Origin: an uncultured Paracoccaceae bacterium | GTDB lineage: Bacteria > Pseudomonadota > Alphaproteobacteria > Rhodobacterales > Rhodobacteraceae | NCBI GenBank assembly: GCA_913043905.1 | Contig: CAJWNQ010000003.1 | Coordinates: 1 to 64,000, forward strand | DNA length: 64,000 bases | Reading direction: 5' to 3' | Shown here: piece by piece, positions 50,245-59,411 of the stretch | How the letters are laid out: each line of letters opens with the position of its first letter | How positions within the stretch are numbered: the stretch's first letter is position 1 | Made by a program: the position numbers and the translations under genes | Notes under the pieces: model-generated | Databases searched by the model: none | Seen by the model: the letters and a program-made list of their open reading frames with translations, nothing else | What the model was told of the DNA's origin: nothing

Positions 50245-51696
50245 ATGTCATTTCTGGGTATTGATCTTGGAACATCTGGATTGCGTGCACTCCTAATAAG
50301 TGCACAAGGCACACCAATTGGTTCTAGTGAGAGCCACTATAATGTATCGCAGCCAAATTCAGGGTGGTCTGAGCAAGATCCAGCAGATTGGATTGCTGCA
50401 TTAGAAAGTGTAATCAGTGAACTTAAAAACACCTACTCTGAATTTAATAATCTTATAGGAATAGGAGTTGCAGGCCATATGCATGGCGCAACACTTTTGG
50501 ATTCATCTGGATCAGTTTTAAGACCTTGCATCTTATGGAATGATATTCGCGCCAAATCTCAAGCAAAGCACCTTGATGAGACTGAACGAGTGCGTTCTTT
50601 ATCTGGTAATATTGTTTTTCCTGGATTTACTGCGCCAAAATTAGAATGGGTTCGTCAAAATGAACCTGATATATTCAATAAAATTTCCAAGGTTCTATTA
50701 CCTGCTTCCTATTTGAATTTTTATCTTACAGGAGATTATGTTGCTGACATGTCAGATAGTGCAGGAACATCTTGGTTAGATGTTGGTAAACGTAATTGGT
50801 CAGATTACCTTCTGGATGTAAGTAATATGAGGTGTGATCAGATGCCAAGACTAGTTGAAGGCTCTGAAGCCGCGGGTGAGTTACGATTGGAAATTAAGTC
50901 AAAATGGGGGCTTTCAGGAAAAATTATTGTTGCAGGTGGGGCAGGTGACAACGCGGCAGCTGCTTGTGGTATAGGCGCATTAAGAGAAGGTCAGGGTTTT
51001 GTATCAATTGGTACATCTGGTGTTATTCTCTCGTCGAGAGATGGATATAAACCAGCGCCCGAAACTGCCGTCCATACATTTTGTCACGCTGTTCCAGGGC
51101 GTTGGTATCAAATGGGTGTTATGCTTTCTGCAACGGATAGTCTTAATTGGTTAGCGGGCATTACATCTAAAAGCCCTTCTGAATTAACTTCTTCTATTGG
51201 TGATAAACTGCTTAAGCCTGGAAATGTGAGATTTTTGCCTTATCTTTCTGGAGAGAGAACGCCCCACAATGATGCTGATATTCAAGGAAGTATAACCGGT
51301 ATATTTGCAAATACCTCGGTTGATGATTTAACACGTGGAGTGCTTGAAGGTGTAGCATTTGGCTTAAAAGACTGTTTTGATGCTTTATCTGCTACTAATA
51401 CCAAGATGGACCAGTTAACTGCAATTGGCGGCGGGACAGCTTCACGCTATTGGATGCGGCTCTTGGCAACTATTCTTGGAACGCCACTTAACTTGCCCGA
51501 AGGTGGCGAGTTTGGAGCAGCGCTTGGTGCTGCTAGGCTTGGCATGGCGGCTTCAATAGACGAACCACTTGAGAAGATTATTATTCCACCAATTATTCGT
51601 GAAACAATTGATCCAGATACATCTATGCAATCAGTTTTTTATGAAGCTCACATGAAGTATAAAGCAGCCTATCCTGCTATAAAAAGTATCCAATAA
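50245..51696 (+). CDS. xylB: Xylulokinase
   Basis: A 483-residue FGGY kinase. The N-terminal phosphate motif is GIDLGTSGLRALLI (~5-18). VAGHMHGATLLD (~74), WNDIRA (~100) and SGERTPHNDADIQGS (~332) carry the substrate and FGGY signature residues typical of XylB. The C-terminal adenosine loop is AIGGGTASRYWMRLLATILG (~393). It phosphorylates D-xylulose to enter the pentose phosphate pathway. It lacks xylose isomerase or transporter neighbours here, so it may act on xylulose from polyol oxidation. AAAGGAAATTAA precedes the ATG. Confidence 0.93.
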   Translation: MSFLGIDLGTSGLRALLISAQGTPIGSSESHYNVSQPNSGWSEQDPADWIAALESVISELKNTYSEFNNLIGIGVAGHMHGATLLDSSGSVLRPCILWNDIRAKSQAKHLDETERVRSLSGNIVFPGFTAPKLEWVRQNEPDIFNKISKVLLPASYLNFYLTGDYVADMSDSAGTSWLDVGKRNWSDYLLDVSNMRCDQMPRLVEGSEAAGELRLEIKSKWGLSGKIIVAGGAGDNAAAACGIGALREGQGFVSIGTSGVILSSRDGYKPAPETAVHTFCHAVPGRWYQMGVMLSATDSLNWLAGITSKSPSELTSSIGDKLLKPGNVRFLPYLSGERTPHNDADIQGSITGIFANTSVDDLTRGVLEGVAFGLKDCFDALSATNTKMDQLTAIGGGTASRYWMRLLATILGTPLNLPEGGEFGAALGAARLGMAASIDEPLEKIIIPPIIRETIDPDTSMQSVFYEAHMKYKAAYPAIKSIQ

Positions 51697-51733
51697 TTAG
51701 TTTTAGTAGCCAATTATACAATAAATAATTTTT

Positions 51734-51922
51734 CTACAATTTTTTATTGCATAATTGAGCGTTCCCACACCTTGATAAATGTTTGCCGCTTAATTTATCT
51801 AAATATGCCATCAAGGCAGGTTCTAGTATAATTGTTTGTTGCTCTGGCTTTAATAGTAAAGGTGGAAGTGTATAATCATTTTGGTTGGTAGGTTCTAATT
51901 GCGTTTTTAACAGATGTAACAT
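51734..51922 (-). CDS. Possible small protein (62 aa)
   Basis: A 62-residue ORF convergent with xylB: a Pro/Leu-rich first half (YTLPPLLLKPEQQTIILEP) and a helical end with HLSRCGNAQLC. The composition is more protein-like than a random AT-rich ORF, but no family is recognised and no strong ribosome site is seen. It occupies part of the ~465-bp gap before the Dpp-type operon, which otherwise shows nothing. Confidence 0.35.
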   Translation of the reverse strand: MLHLLKTQLEPTNQNDYTLPPLLLKPEQQTIILEPALMAYLDKLSGKHLSRCGNAQLCNKKL

Positions 51923-52162
51923 GAAATTTTTTACATTTTCAACAAAGGCATTTAGACTTATATATTAAGACAAAGTGGCCTATTTGTTTGATGAATGATT
52001 ATTTTAGGCTAAATTGTCCCATTATTTATTTGTAACCTATTGATTAGATGTAGAGATATTTTTTTTAGTAAAAATGCATACTTCTATTTGATTTCTACAT
52101 ATTTATTTGCAAGTATGTTTTTTTGTTATGGTATATTTAACGTTTTAAAGGGAGATTATTTT

Positions 52163-53707
52163 ATGTTTCATAAATTACTTTTGACTGCAGCTGCAATAGC
52201 TGCTTCAACAGTCACTGTTTCAGCTGAAACAATCCGATGGGCTCGTGCTGGAGACTCAATCACAATGGATCCACACGCCCAGAATGAGGGTGCTACGCAT
52301 GCTTTAGCTCACCAGATATATGATACGTTACTTCAACGTGATATGTCGGGCTCTATTATCCCATCGTTAGCTCTAAATTGGGAGGCACTTGCAGATAACC
52401 CAAATATATGGAGGTTAAAACTTCGTGAAGGCGTAACATTTCATGATGGTTCAGCATTTGACTCAGAAGATGTTGTTTTTTCATTAAATCGAGCAATGGC
52501 TGATGGTTCTGAAATGAAAGAGTTGTTATCATCTGTTAAAGATGTTCGTGCTTTTGATGCTCTTACCGTAGACATAGAGACCAATGGTGCAAATCCTCTG
52601 TTAGTAAATAATCTGACTAATATGTTTATGATGGACAAGGGATGGGCAACTGCAAATGATGTCTTAACTCCACATGATGTTGCAAAAAATGAAACAAACT
52701 TTGCTACAATGAATACAAATGGCACAGGAGCATTCGTACTTGTAAGCCGTTCTGTAGATGAAAAGACAGTTCTCACTGCAAACCCAAATTATTGGGGTAA
52801 AGATATTTATCCAAATAAAGTAACTGATATTATCTACACACCGATCCAATCTGCTGCGACACGTGTTGCTGCTCTTTTATCAGGAGAGGTTGATATTATC
52901 CAAGATGTTCCGGTTCAGGATCTTAATCGTGTTTCAAGTACAGATGGCTTAGCAGTAGCAACTGCAGCACAAAATCGCGTGGTATTCTTTGGTTTAGACA
53001 CAGTCGAAGGGCCTACAAGTAACTTAAAAGTGCGACAGGCTATGAATATTGCGATTAACCGTGATGCAATTAAAAAGATTGTAATGCGTGAGCAATCTGA
53101 TCCAACTGGAGTTATTATGCCTCCGTTCGTTAATGGTTGGACAGAAGAATTAAATCAGTATCCTGATTACAACGTTGATGCAGCTAAGGCATTGATGTCG
53201 GAGGCAGGTTTTGCAAATGGTTTTGATATTACGCTCAATTGTCCAAATGATCGTTATGTAAATGACGAAGCAATATGTCAGGCCGCAGTTGGTATGATGG
53301 CTCGAATTGGTGTTAATGTAACACTTGACGCAAAGCCAAAGGCACAACATTTTCCAATAGCAAAAGGTGGAGACGCTGATTTCTATATGTTAGGATGGGG
53401 TGTTCCAACTTTTGATTCACATTATATTTTCAACTACTTAGTACATACACAAACTGACAAACGTGGTTCTTGGAATCCAACAGGATATTCAAATGCGGAT
53501 GTGGATGCCATGATAGTAAGTTTAGAGTCAGAAACTAATCTTGCAGCACGTGATGCAACAATTGCAAAAATTTGGGCAGCTGTCCAAGATGCGCAAATGT
53601 ATCTTCCTATTCACAATCAGGTGCTGAATTGGGGTATGAAAAGCAATATTAACTTTGATGTGCAGCCGGAAGATCAGCCGCACTTTCAATTCTTAACCTT
53701 TAACTAA
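52163..53707 (+). CDS. Dpp/Opp-type ABC transporter substrate-binding protein
   Basis: A 514-residue SBP_bac_5 protein, taking the ATG at 52163 (MFHKLLLTAAAIAASTVTVSA signal peptide) with AGGGAGA upstream; the track start at 52040 is 41 codons too early. Typical features are DSITMDPHAQNEGATHALAHQIYDTLLQRD near the N-terminus, KLREGVTFHDGSAFDSEDVVFSLNRAM, and a C-terminal lobe with LGWGVPTFDSHYIFNYLVH. It binds peptides or related oligo-ligands in the periplasm. A strong hairpin separates it from the permease genes. Confidence 0.92.
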   Translation: MFHKLLLTAAAIAASTVTVSAETIRWARAGDSITMDPHAQNEGATHALAHQIYDTLLQRDMSGSIIPSLALNWEALADNPNIWRLKLREGVTFHDGSAFDSEDVVFSLNRAMADGSEMKELLSSVKDVRAFDALTVDIETNGANPLLVNNLTNMFMMDKGWATANDVLTPHDVAKNETNFATMNTNGTGAFVLVSRSVDEKTVLTANPNYWGKDIYPNKVTDIIYTPIQSAATRVAALLSGEVDIIQDVPVQDLNRVSSTDGLAVATAAQNRVVFFGLDTVEGPTSNLKVRQAMNIAINRDAIKKIVMREQSDPTGVIMPPFVNGWTEELNQYPDYNVDAAKALMSEAGFANGFDITLNCPNDRYVNDEAICQAAVGMMARIGVNVTLDAKPKAQHFPIAKGGDADFYMLGWGVPTFDSHYIFNYLVHTQTDKRGSWNPTGYSNADVDAMIVSLESETNLAARDATIAKIWAAVQDAQMYLPIHNQVLNWGMKSNINFDVQPEDQPHFQFLTFN

Positions 53708-53715
53708 GATTTCCA

Positions 53716-53748
53716 AGTACTAGCCCATAAACTTTATGGGCTAGTACT
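53716..53748 (+). terminator. Intra-operon hairpin after the Dpp-type binding protein
   Basis: AGTACTAGCCCATAAA and TTTATGGGCTAGTACT form a perfect 16-bp inverted repeat with a one-base spacer (effective loop a few bases), followed by an A/T-rich tract. It is probably an attenuator that keeps permease expression below the binding protein. Confidence 0.82.
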
Positions 53749-53856
53749 ATATAAATAAATTTATTTTATTATTTAGATCCTGCACTTTGTGATTTTTGAA
53801 CGGAAAATTTTTATTGTGTTATTTTATCCCTAAACCTTATATGTTGAGTTGACCTT

Positions 53857-54840
53857 ATGTTAATTATTATTTTGAGACGTTTGGGGCAATCTATTTTAGT
53901 ATTATTCCTTGTTGCTTTGATTTCCTTCCTTATTTTTCGTTTTGTAGGCAATCCGGTAGATAACCTAATGGGACAAGAGGCTACGCTAGCACAAAGAGCT
54001 GCTCTAGAAGAAGCATTAGGCTTAAATGATGCTTTATATAAACAATATTTTGACTTTGTTTGGCGAGCTATTCACTTTGATTTTGGAAATTCTTACCGTG
54101 GTGCTCTACCAGTTGCTGAACTTATTGCGAGTAGATTGCCAGCAACTTTAGAGTTAGCACTAACCTCTGCATTATTTGCGATGGTTTTTGGCGTAATTAC
54201 TGGCATTTATACTGCCATTAAACGTGGTGGTTTTATTGCGAACCTAATTCTTTCCACTTCATTAATTGGGGTATCTTTGCCAACATTTTTAATTGGTGTT
54301 TTACTAATATGGTTGTTTGCTGTTGAACTAAGATGGCTACCTTCTTTTGGAAGAGGTGAAGTTGTCACTTTAGGTTGGTGGACAACTGGGTTTTTAACGG
54401 TTTCTGGCCTTAAATCTCTTATCTTACCTAGTATTACACTAGGGCTCTATCAACTTACATTGATTATGCGACTAACTCGCTCTGAAATGCTTGAAGTTTT
54501 GCGCCAGGACTATGTCCGCTTTGCTAAAGCCCTAGGATTATCAAATAGGCAGGTGCATTTTAATCATGCTCTTCCAAATACGCTAGTACCGGTTATCACT
54601 ATTGCTGGCTTACAGCTTGGATCAATAGTTGCATTTGCAATTATTACTGAATCTGTTTTTCAATGGCCTGGAGTAGGATTGCTTTTTATTAATGCAGTTT
54701 ACTTTGTCGATATTCCAGTAATGAGTGCTTATCTGCTTTTAGTAGGTGTGTTGTTTGTATTTATCAATTTATTAGTTGACCTATTGTATTTGGCGATTGA
54801 TCCACGATTGCGCGATAGTCAATTGAATGGGGAAGGGTGA
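53857..54840 (+). CDS. ABC transporter permease, DppB family
   Basis: A 327-residue permease. The N-terminal signature is RLGQSILVLFLVALISFLIFRFVG-(N)P with EALGLNDALYKQYFDFVW (~48-65), followed by five more membrane segments and the coupling loop VRFAKALGLSNRQVHFNHALPNTLVP (~222-247). It pairs with the DppC-type subunit; its last bases overlap the upstream frame of that gene. Substrate class: peptides or similar. Confidence 0.92.
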   Translation: MLIIILRRLGQSILVLFLVALISFLIFRFVGNPVDNLMGQEATLAQRAALEEALGLNDALYKQYFDFVWRAIHFDFGNSYRGALPVAELIASRLPATLELALTSALFAMVFGVITGIYTAIKRGGFIANLILSTSLIGVSLPTFLIGVLLIWLFAVELRWLPSFGRGEVVTLGWWTTGFLTVSGLKSLILPSITLGLYQLTLIMRLTRSEMLEVLRQDYVRFAKALGLSNRQVHFNHALPNTLVPVITIAGLQLGSIVAFAIITESVFQWPGVGLLFINAVYFVDIPVMSAYLLLVGVLFVFINLLVDLLYLAIDPRLRDSQLNGEG

Positions 54841-54844
54841 TATT

Positions 54845-55750
54845 ATGAACCGTTTTTTAGATTCTGATTTTTTTCATGATTTTTTACGCGCACCAGTTGC
54901 ACTTATTTCATTTTGTGTTGTTTTAATTTTAATCCTAAGTGCTGTTTTTGCTCAATTTATTGCTCCTACTAACCCCTTTGATCCAGCCAGCTTGGAATTA
55001 ATGAATGGTTTCACGCCACCTTTAGAAGCAAATATGTTTACTGGTGAGGTTTTTTTACTAGGTACCGATGATCAAGGTCGTGATTTATTTTCTGCTATAC
55101 TTTATGGTCTTCGAATATCACTTTTTGTTGGGCTAATGGCAGTCACTTTGGCTATGGTTTTGGGCGTTATGCTTGGTCTTATAGCTGGATATGTTGGAGG
55201 TTGGCTTGATAATTTAATCATGCGGCTTGCTGATATACAAATGACATTTCCATCGATATTAATAGCAATGCTAATTTTTGGTGTTGCCCGAGGGCTATTG
55301 CCTCCTGAATTGCGATACGAAATGGCAATTACAGTACTAATCATATCAATAGGTTTATCTGAGTGGGTACCATTTGCGCGTACTGTACGTGGTTCAACTA
55401 TGGTAGAAAAAGAAAAAGAATATATAGCTGCTGCTAGATTAATTGGTCTAAATCGTTGGCAAATCATGATCCGCCATATTCTTCCAAATGTATTGGGACC
55501 TGTATTAGTAATAGCAACGATCACGTTTGCATTAGCAATCATTGCAGAGGCAACACTATCTTTCCTTGGAGTGGGTGCCCCACGCACTGAACCAAGTTTA
55601 GGAACATTAATCCGTGTTGGTCAGGATTATTTATTTTCAGGTGAGTGGTGGATTTTACTTTTCCCTGCATTAACTTTGTTAGCTTTAGCATTAGCTGTGA
55701 ATCTCCTTGGAGATTGGTTGCGCGATACATTGAATCCGAGGCTTAAATAA
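54845..55750 (+). CDS. ABC transporter permease, DppC family
   Basis: A 301-residue permease from the ATG at 54845 (MNRFLDSDFFHDFL) with GGGGAAGGG upstream; the track's ATG at 54827 lies inside dppB. The DppC features are AQFIAPTNPFDPASL (~35), LGTDDQGRDLFSAILYGLRISLFVG (~72-96) and the coupling loop YIAAARLIGLNRWQIMIRHILPNVLGP (~190). Its stop overlaps the next start (TAATG). Confidence 0.92.
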   Translation: MNRFLDSDFFHDFLRAPVALISFCVVLILILSAVFAQFIAPTNPFDPASLELMNGFTPPLEANMFTGEVFLLGTDDQGRDLFSAILYGLRISLFVGLMAVTLAMVLGVMLGLIAGYVGGWLDNLIMRLADIQMTFPSILIAMLIFGVARGLLPPELRYEMAITVLIISIGLSEWVPFARTVRGSTMVEKEKEYIAAARLIGLNRWQIMIRHILPNVLGPVLVIATITFALAIIAEATLSFLGVGAPRTEPSLGTLIRVGQDYLFSGEWWILLFPALTLLALALAVNLLGDWLRDTLNPRLK

Positions 55751-56709
55751 TGTCAGAAAATTTACTTGAAATTAAAAATATTGATGTCACGTTTAAAACG
55801 CGTCATGGGATCTTAAAAGCCATAGATAATTTGTCTTTAAGTGTAAATAAAGGTGAGATATTAGGTTTGGTTGGAGAATCTGGCGCGGGGAAATCTATGA
55901 CTGGAGCTGCAATATTAGGTCTGATTGATCCACCAGGACGCTTATCTAGTGGTCAGATTTGGTATAAAGGCCAACGCATTGATCAAGCCCCAGAAACTAT
56001 ACGTGGTCATGAAATTTCAATGATTTTTCAAGATCCTTTAGTTAGTCTTAATCCCTTACGTAGGATTGGTGATCAGTTAGTTGAGACGATATTAACTCAC
56101 ATGCCCATCACGAAATATGAAGCTATAGAGCGGGCTCGTAAGGGATTAGAAGAGGTTGGTATTGATCCAGAACGTATTAATGCTTATCCTCATACTTTTT
56201 CTGGCGGTATGCGCCAACGGGTTGTCATTGCCTTAGCCTTGGCACCAGAACCAGCATTGATTATTGCTGATGAACCCACAACTGCTTTGGATGTTTCTGT
56301 TCAAGCGCAAATACTTGATTTATTAAAGCGACTTTGCCGTGAACGTGGAACTTCAATAATTTTGGTTACACATGATATGGGTGTGATTGCTGAGACAACT
56401 GATAGGGTAGGAGTTCTTTATGCGGGAAGGCTAGCTGAAATTGGTGATACACGCGATATATTAACTAATCCTAAACATCCATATACTAAAGGTCTTGTTG
56501 CTTCTACGCCACGTATAGACGCCAGTTCGTTTGATAAAACACTTTATCAAATTTCTGGTTCAATGCCAAAGCTTGATGCCATGCCTTGTGGTTGTGCTTT
56601 TCATCCGCGTTGCGAGTTTGTATTAGATAAATGTCGTTCTGATATCCCATCTATTATTGCTAACCGTGCAGCGTGCTGGCTTTTGGATAAAGAGGAATCT
56701 TTACTATGA
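55750..56709 (+). CDS. ABC transporter ATP-binding protein, DppD family
   Basis: A 319-residue ATPase. Walker A GESGAGKSMTG (~38), Q-loop FQDPLVSLNP, signature FSGGMRQRVVIALALA (~155), Walker B LIIADEPTTALD (~175). The C-terminal oligopeptide-type Cys cluster (CGCAFHPRCEFVLDKC, ~278) is the Fe-S-like motif common in this family. It overlaps the following DppF-type gene by ATGA. Confidence 0.92.
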   Translation: MSENLLEIKNIDVTFKTRHGILKAIDNLSLSVNKGEILGLVGESGAGKSMTGAAILGLIDPPGRLSSGQIWYKGQRIDQAPETIRGHEISMIFQDPLVSLNPLRRIGDQLVETILTHMPITKYEAIERARKGLEEVGIDPERINAYPHTFSGGMRQRVVIALALAPEPALIIADEPTTALDVSVQAQILDLLKRLCRERGTSIILVTHDMGVIAETTDRVGVLYAGRLAEIGDTRDILTNPKHPYTKGLVASTPRIDASSFDKTLYQISGSMPKLDAMPCGCAFHPRCEFVLDKCRSDIPSIIANRAACWLLDKEESLL

Positions 56710-57521
56710 GCTTTGTCGTAGCAAAAAATTTAACACGTAATTACGATTTATCTGATCCATTAATTGTACGTGCATTAACAATGCGCCCAAAACGTATATT
56801 AACTGCAGTAGATGATGTAAATTTTTCGATTGAAAAAGGTACAACATATGCACTTGTTGGCGAGAGTGGCTCGGGAAAATCAACAATAGCGAAAATGGCA
56901 GTTGGATTATTAAAACCTTCTGTTGGAACGCTCATCGTGGATGGTAAAAACTTAAATGACCCAGCATTAGCACGCGAGGACCAATTAGCTCTTAGACGCC
57001 GCATTCAAATGGTTTTTCAGTCTCCATATGCAAGCCTTAATCCGCGCTGGAGAGTTGGTGATATTATAGCTGAACCTATTAAAGCGTTTTGCTTAATAGA
57101 TGGTATTAAAGCTCAATCTATGCGTGTTTCAGAACTTTTAGAGCAGGTTGGTCTTGCTCCAAGTGATGCTACTAAGTATCCGCATGAGTTTTCTGGAGGG
57201 CAACGCCAACGTATTTCTATTGCAAGGGCTTTATCTTCTCAGCCTGAGGTAATTGTTTGTGACGAGCCTACGTCTGCTTTAGATGTTTCAGTTCAGGCAC
57301 AGGTCCTAAACCTTCTCAAAGCGCTTCAAAAAGAGTATGCTCTAACATATTTATTTATAACTCACGATTTGGCTGTAGTTTCAACTATGGCAAATAAAAT
57401 TGGAGTATTAAATAAAGGTAGGCTGGTTGAAGAGCAATCGCCAGCTGGACTGTTTTCCCGACCTCAGCAGGATTACACTAAAATGCTTTTAAACGCAGCC
57501 CCAAGTATAAATTTTGACTAA
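56706..57521 (+). CDS. ABC transporter ATP-binding protein, DppF family
   Basis: A 271-residue ATPase: Walker A GESGSGKSTIAKM (~53), Q-loop FQSPYASLNPRW, signature FSGGQRQRISIARALS (~163), Walker B VIVCDEPTSALDVSVQAQ (~183), switch FITHDLAVV (~218). It lacks the C-terminal Cys-cluster extension of many DppF proteins, giving a short version. Last gene of the importer operon. Confidence 0.92.
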   Translation: MSFVVAKNLTRNYDLSDPLIVRALTMRPKRILTAVDDVNFSIEKGTTYALVGESGSGKSTIAKMAVGLLKPSVGTLIVDGKNLNDPALAREDQLALRRRIQMVFQSPYASLNPRWRVGDIIAEPIKAFCLIDGIKAQSMRVSELLEQVGLAPSDATKYPHEFSGGQRQRISIARALSSQPEVIVCDEPTSALDVSVQAQVLNLLKALQKEYALTYLFITHDLAVVSTMANKIGVLNKGRLVEEQSPAGLFSRPQQDYTKMLLNAAPSINFD

Positions 57522-57545
57522 TTTTTAAGTGTGTATTAATTATAA

Positions 57546-58004
57546 TTAAATTGGTAGTTCGGTTGTATCTTTTATTTCATCCATTACGAAGCTTGCAGAA
57601 ATATATGATAGGGGTACACGTTTTATTAATCGTTTATAAAAAGCATCGTATTCGTTTACGCCTTCAATTCGCACTCGGAGTATATAATCAAGATCACCTG
57701 ACATCCTATAAGCACCAACAATTTCAGGTAATTCGCGTACGGCAGAATCAAATAATTTAAGCCATTCTTCATCATGTTGATTTGTGCGAACAATAACAAA
57801 AACTGTGGTACCTAACCCAACTGCCTTTGGGTCAAGAATTGCTACTCGGCGCGCAATAACTCCACTAGCTTCAAGGTTTTTCATTCGCCTCCAGCACGCA
57901 TTCCGAGATAAATTAACTAAATCTGCTAGAGCATCCACCCCAACACTTGCATTTCGTTGTAGTACTCGTAATATTTTACGATCTATTTCATCAATAATTT
58001 TCAT
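57546..58004 (-). CDS. Lrp/AsnC-family transcriptional regulator
   Basis: A 152-residue regulator: N-terminal HTH (IDRKILRVLQRNASVGVDALADLVNLSRNACWRRMKNLEASGVI, ~6-50) and a C-terminal RAM ligand domain (GAYRMSGDLDYILRVRIEGVNEYDAFYKRLIKR, ~95-128). It probably senses an amino acid and may control the convergent importer operon or the divergent MBL gene. No palindrome was pinned down. Confidence 0.9.
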   Translation of the reverse strand: MKIIDEIDRKILRVLQRNASVGVDALADLVNLSRNACWRRMKNLEASGVIARRVAILDPKAVGLGTTVFVIVRTNQHDEEWLKLFDSAVRELPEIVGAYRMSGDLDYILRVRIEGVNEYDAFYKRLIKRVPLSYISASFVMDEIKDTTELPI

Positions 58005-58227
58005 TATAATATATTTTTTATCTTAAGTATTAGTGCTAATTTATAAACCTTATCATATTATTTTATTAAATATATAAGATAAATACTTTATGAAAATGAA
58101 TGATTATGTTTATGTGTCATTTAATGAAAATTGCTATTAAATGCTGAGTATCAGATTTTTTAAAATTAAATTTTTATATTTGATATTAATGTAATAAATT
58201 TGGTATATTATTATTAAGGAAACTTGA

Positions 58228-59112
58228 ATGATGAATTACTCTATTGATCTATCAATCAAACCAGAAATAAAAGCATTTTTTGATCCGATTACCAATACTA
58301 TAAGTTATGTGATTGCAGACTTATTAAGCAATGCATGTGCAATCATAGATTCGGTCTTGGATATTGATTATGCTGCCGGGCGTATTTCCTACCAACATGC
58401 TAATCTAATTATTGATTATATTACTTCCAAAAAGTTGAATGTTGAATGGATTATTGAGACGCATGTTCATGCTGATCATCTTTCTGCAGCGCCATACTTA
58501 CAGGAAAAGCTTGGTGGAAAAATTGGCATTAGTGCAAAAATTATTGAGGTTCAGGATGTCTTTGGAAAGATATTCAATGAAGGCACTGATTTCCAACGTG
58601 ATGGCTCTCAATTTGATGCTTTGTTTGAAGATAATGATCAATATAGAATTGGAACATTAGAAGCATTTGTAATTGCAACTCCTGGTCATACACCGGCTTG
58701 CATGGTTCACGTGATTGGGAATACGGCATTCGTAGGTGATACTTTGTTTATGCCTGATAGTGGGTCTGCACGAGCTGATTTCCCCGGTGGTGACGCTGGT
58801 GAATTATATGATTCAATTCAAAAAATTCTCAGTTTACCGGAAGAATTAAGATTGTTCATGTGCCATGATTATGGGCCTGGTGGGCGTGATATCAAATGGG
58901 AAACTTCTGTAAAGGATGAAAAAAATTATAATATTCATGTAGGATTTGGGCAAAGTAGAAGTGCATTCATTAAGCTCCGCAGTGAAAGGGATGCCACATT
59001 AAATGTTCCAAAACTCATCATCCCAGCGCTTCAAGTAAATATGCGTGCTGGAGAAATTCCTTCTGATGATGAAGGCCACCCTGTTCTTAAAGTACCAATT
59101 AATGGGCTTTGA
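58228..59112 (+). CDS. MBL-fold persulfide dioxygenase-like protein (ETHE1/Blh type)
   Basis: A 294-residue metallo-beta-lactamase-fold protein: THVHADHLSAAPYLQEKLGG (~77-96) is the metal motif HxHxDH, with further ligands in TPGHTPACM (~153) and FVGDTLFMPDSGSARADFPGGDA (~168-190). This last motif, with MCHDYGPGGR, marks the persulfide dioxygenase/Blh subgroup, which oxidises glutathione persulfide to sulfite. It could detoxify sulfide-derived persulfides. AAGGAAAC lies before the ATG. No BigR-type regulator is adjacent; the divergent neighbour is Lrp-type. Confidence 0.88.
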   Translation: MMNYSIDLSIKPEIKAFFDPITNTISYVIADLLSNACAIIDSVLDIDYAAGRISYQHANLIIDYITSKKLNVEWIIETHVHADHLSAAPYLQEKLGGKIGISAKIIEVQDVFGKIFNEGTDFQRDGSQFDALFEDNDQYRIGTLEAFVIATPGHTPACMVHVIGNTAFVGDTLFMPDSGSARADFPGGDAGELYDSIQKILSLPEELRLFMCHDYGPGGRDIKWETSVKDEKNYNIHVGFGQSRSAFIKLRSERDATLNVPKLIIPALQVNMRAGEIPSDDEGHPVLKVPINGL

Positions 59113-59371
59113 TATAGTTTATTTTTATGTGTTCGCCGTAAATACCATCGATATAAATGCATTTGGAACGCCCAAAATTATTGATAATCGACTAAAGTTG
59201 AGTGGTGTTTAGTTCCAACTTTCAGACGTATAAGATTCAGCAATAGATGGTTTGAAAAATATTAGCTTATTAAAAGATTTAAGTGAGTGTAATTTCATTA
59301 GTCAATATTAAGCAAATCACTTCATAAACTTAACATAAGTTAAGAAAAAAATCTTTAATTAATTTAAGATT

Positions 59372-59407
59372 AAACAAGGAGCTGACATATTATTCAACTC
59401 CTTGTTT
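59372..59407 (-). terminator. htpG terminator
   Basis: AAACAAGGAG / CTCCTTGTTT is a perfect 10-bp stem, extended by TGA/TCA inside, just past the htpG stop on the minus strand. AT-rich sequence and a TTTTTTT run follow on that strand. Confidence 0.78.
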
Positions 59408-59411
59408 GGAT

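Noticed and set aside
54827-54844. Upstream ATG of the DppC-type gene
   Set aside because: The ATG at 54845 has GGGGAAGGG at correct spacing and fits the family start.
55102-55587. Long antisense ORFs such as the 161-aa frame opposite the DppC-type gene
   Set aside because: Shadow of a well-supported permease gene; no ribosome site or family pattern.
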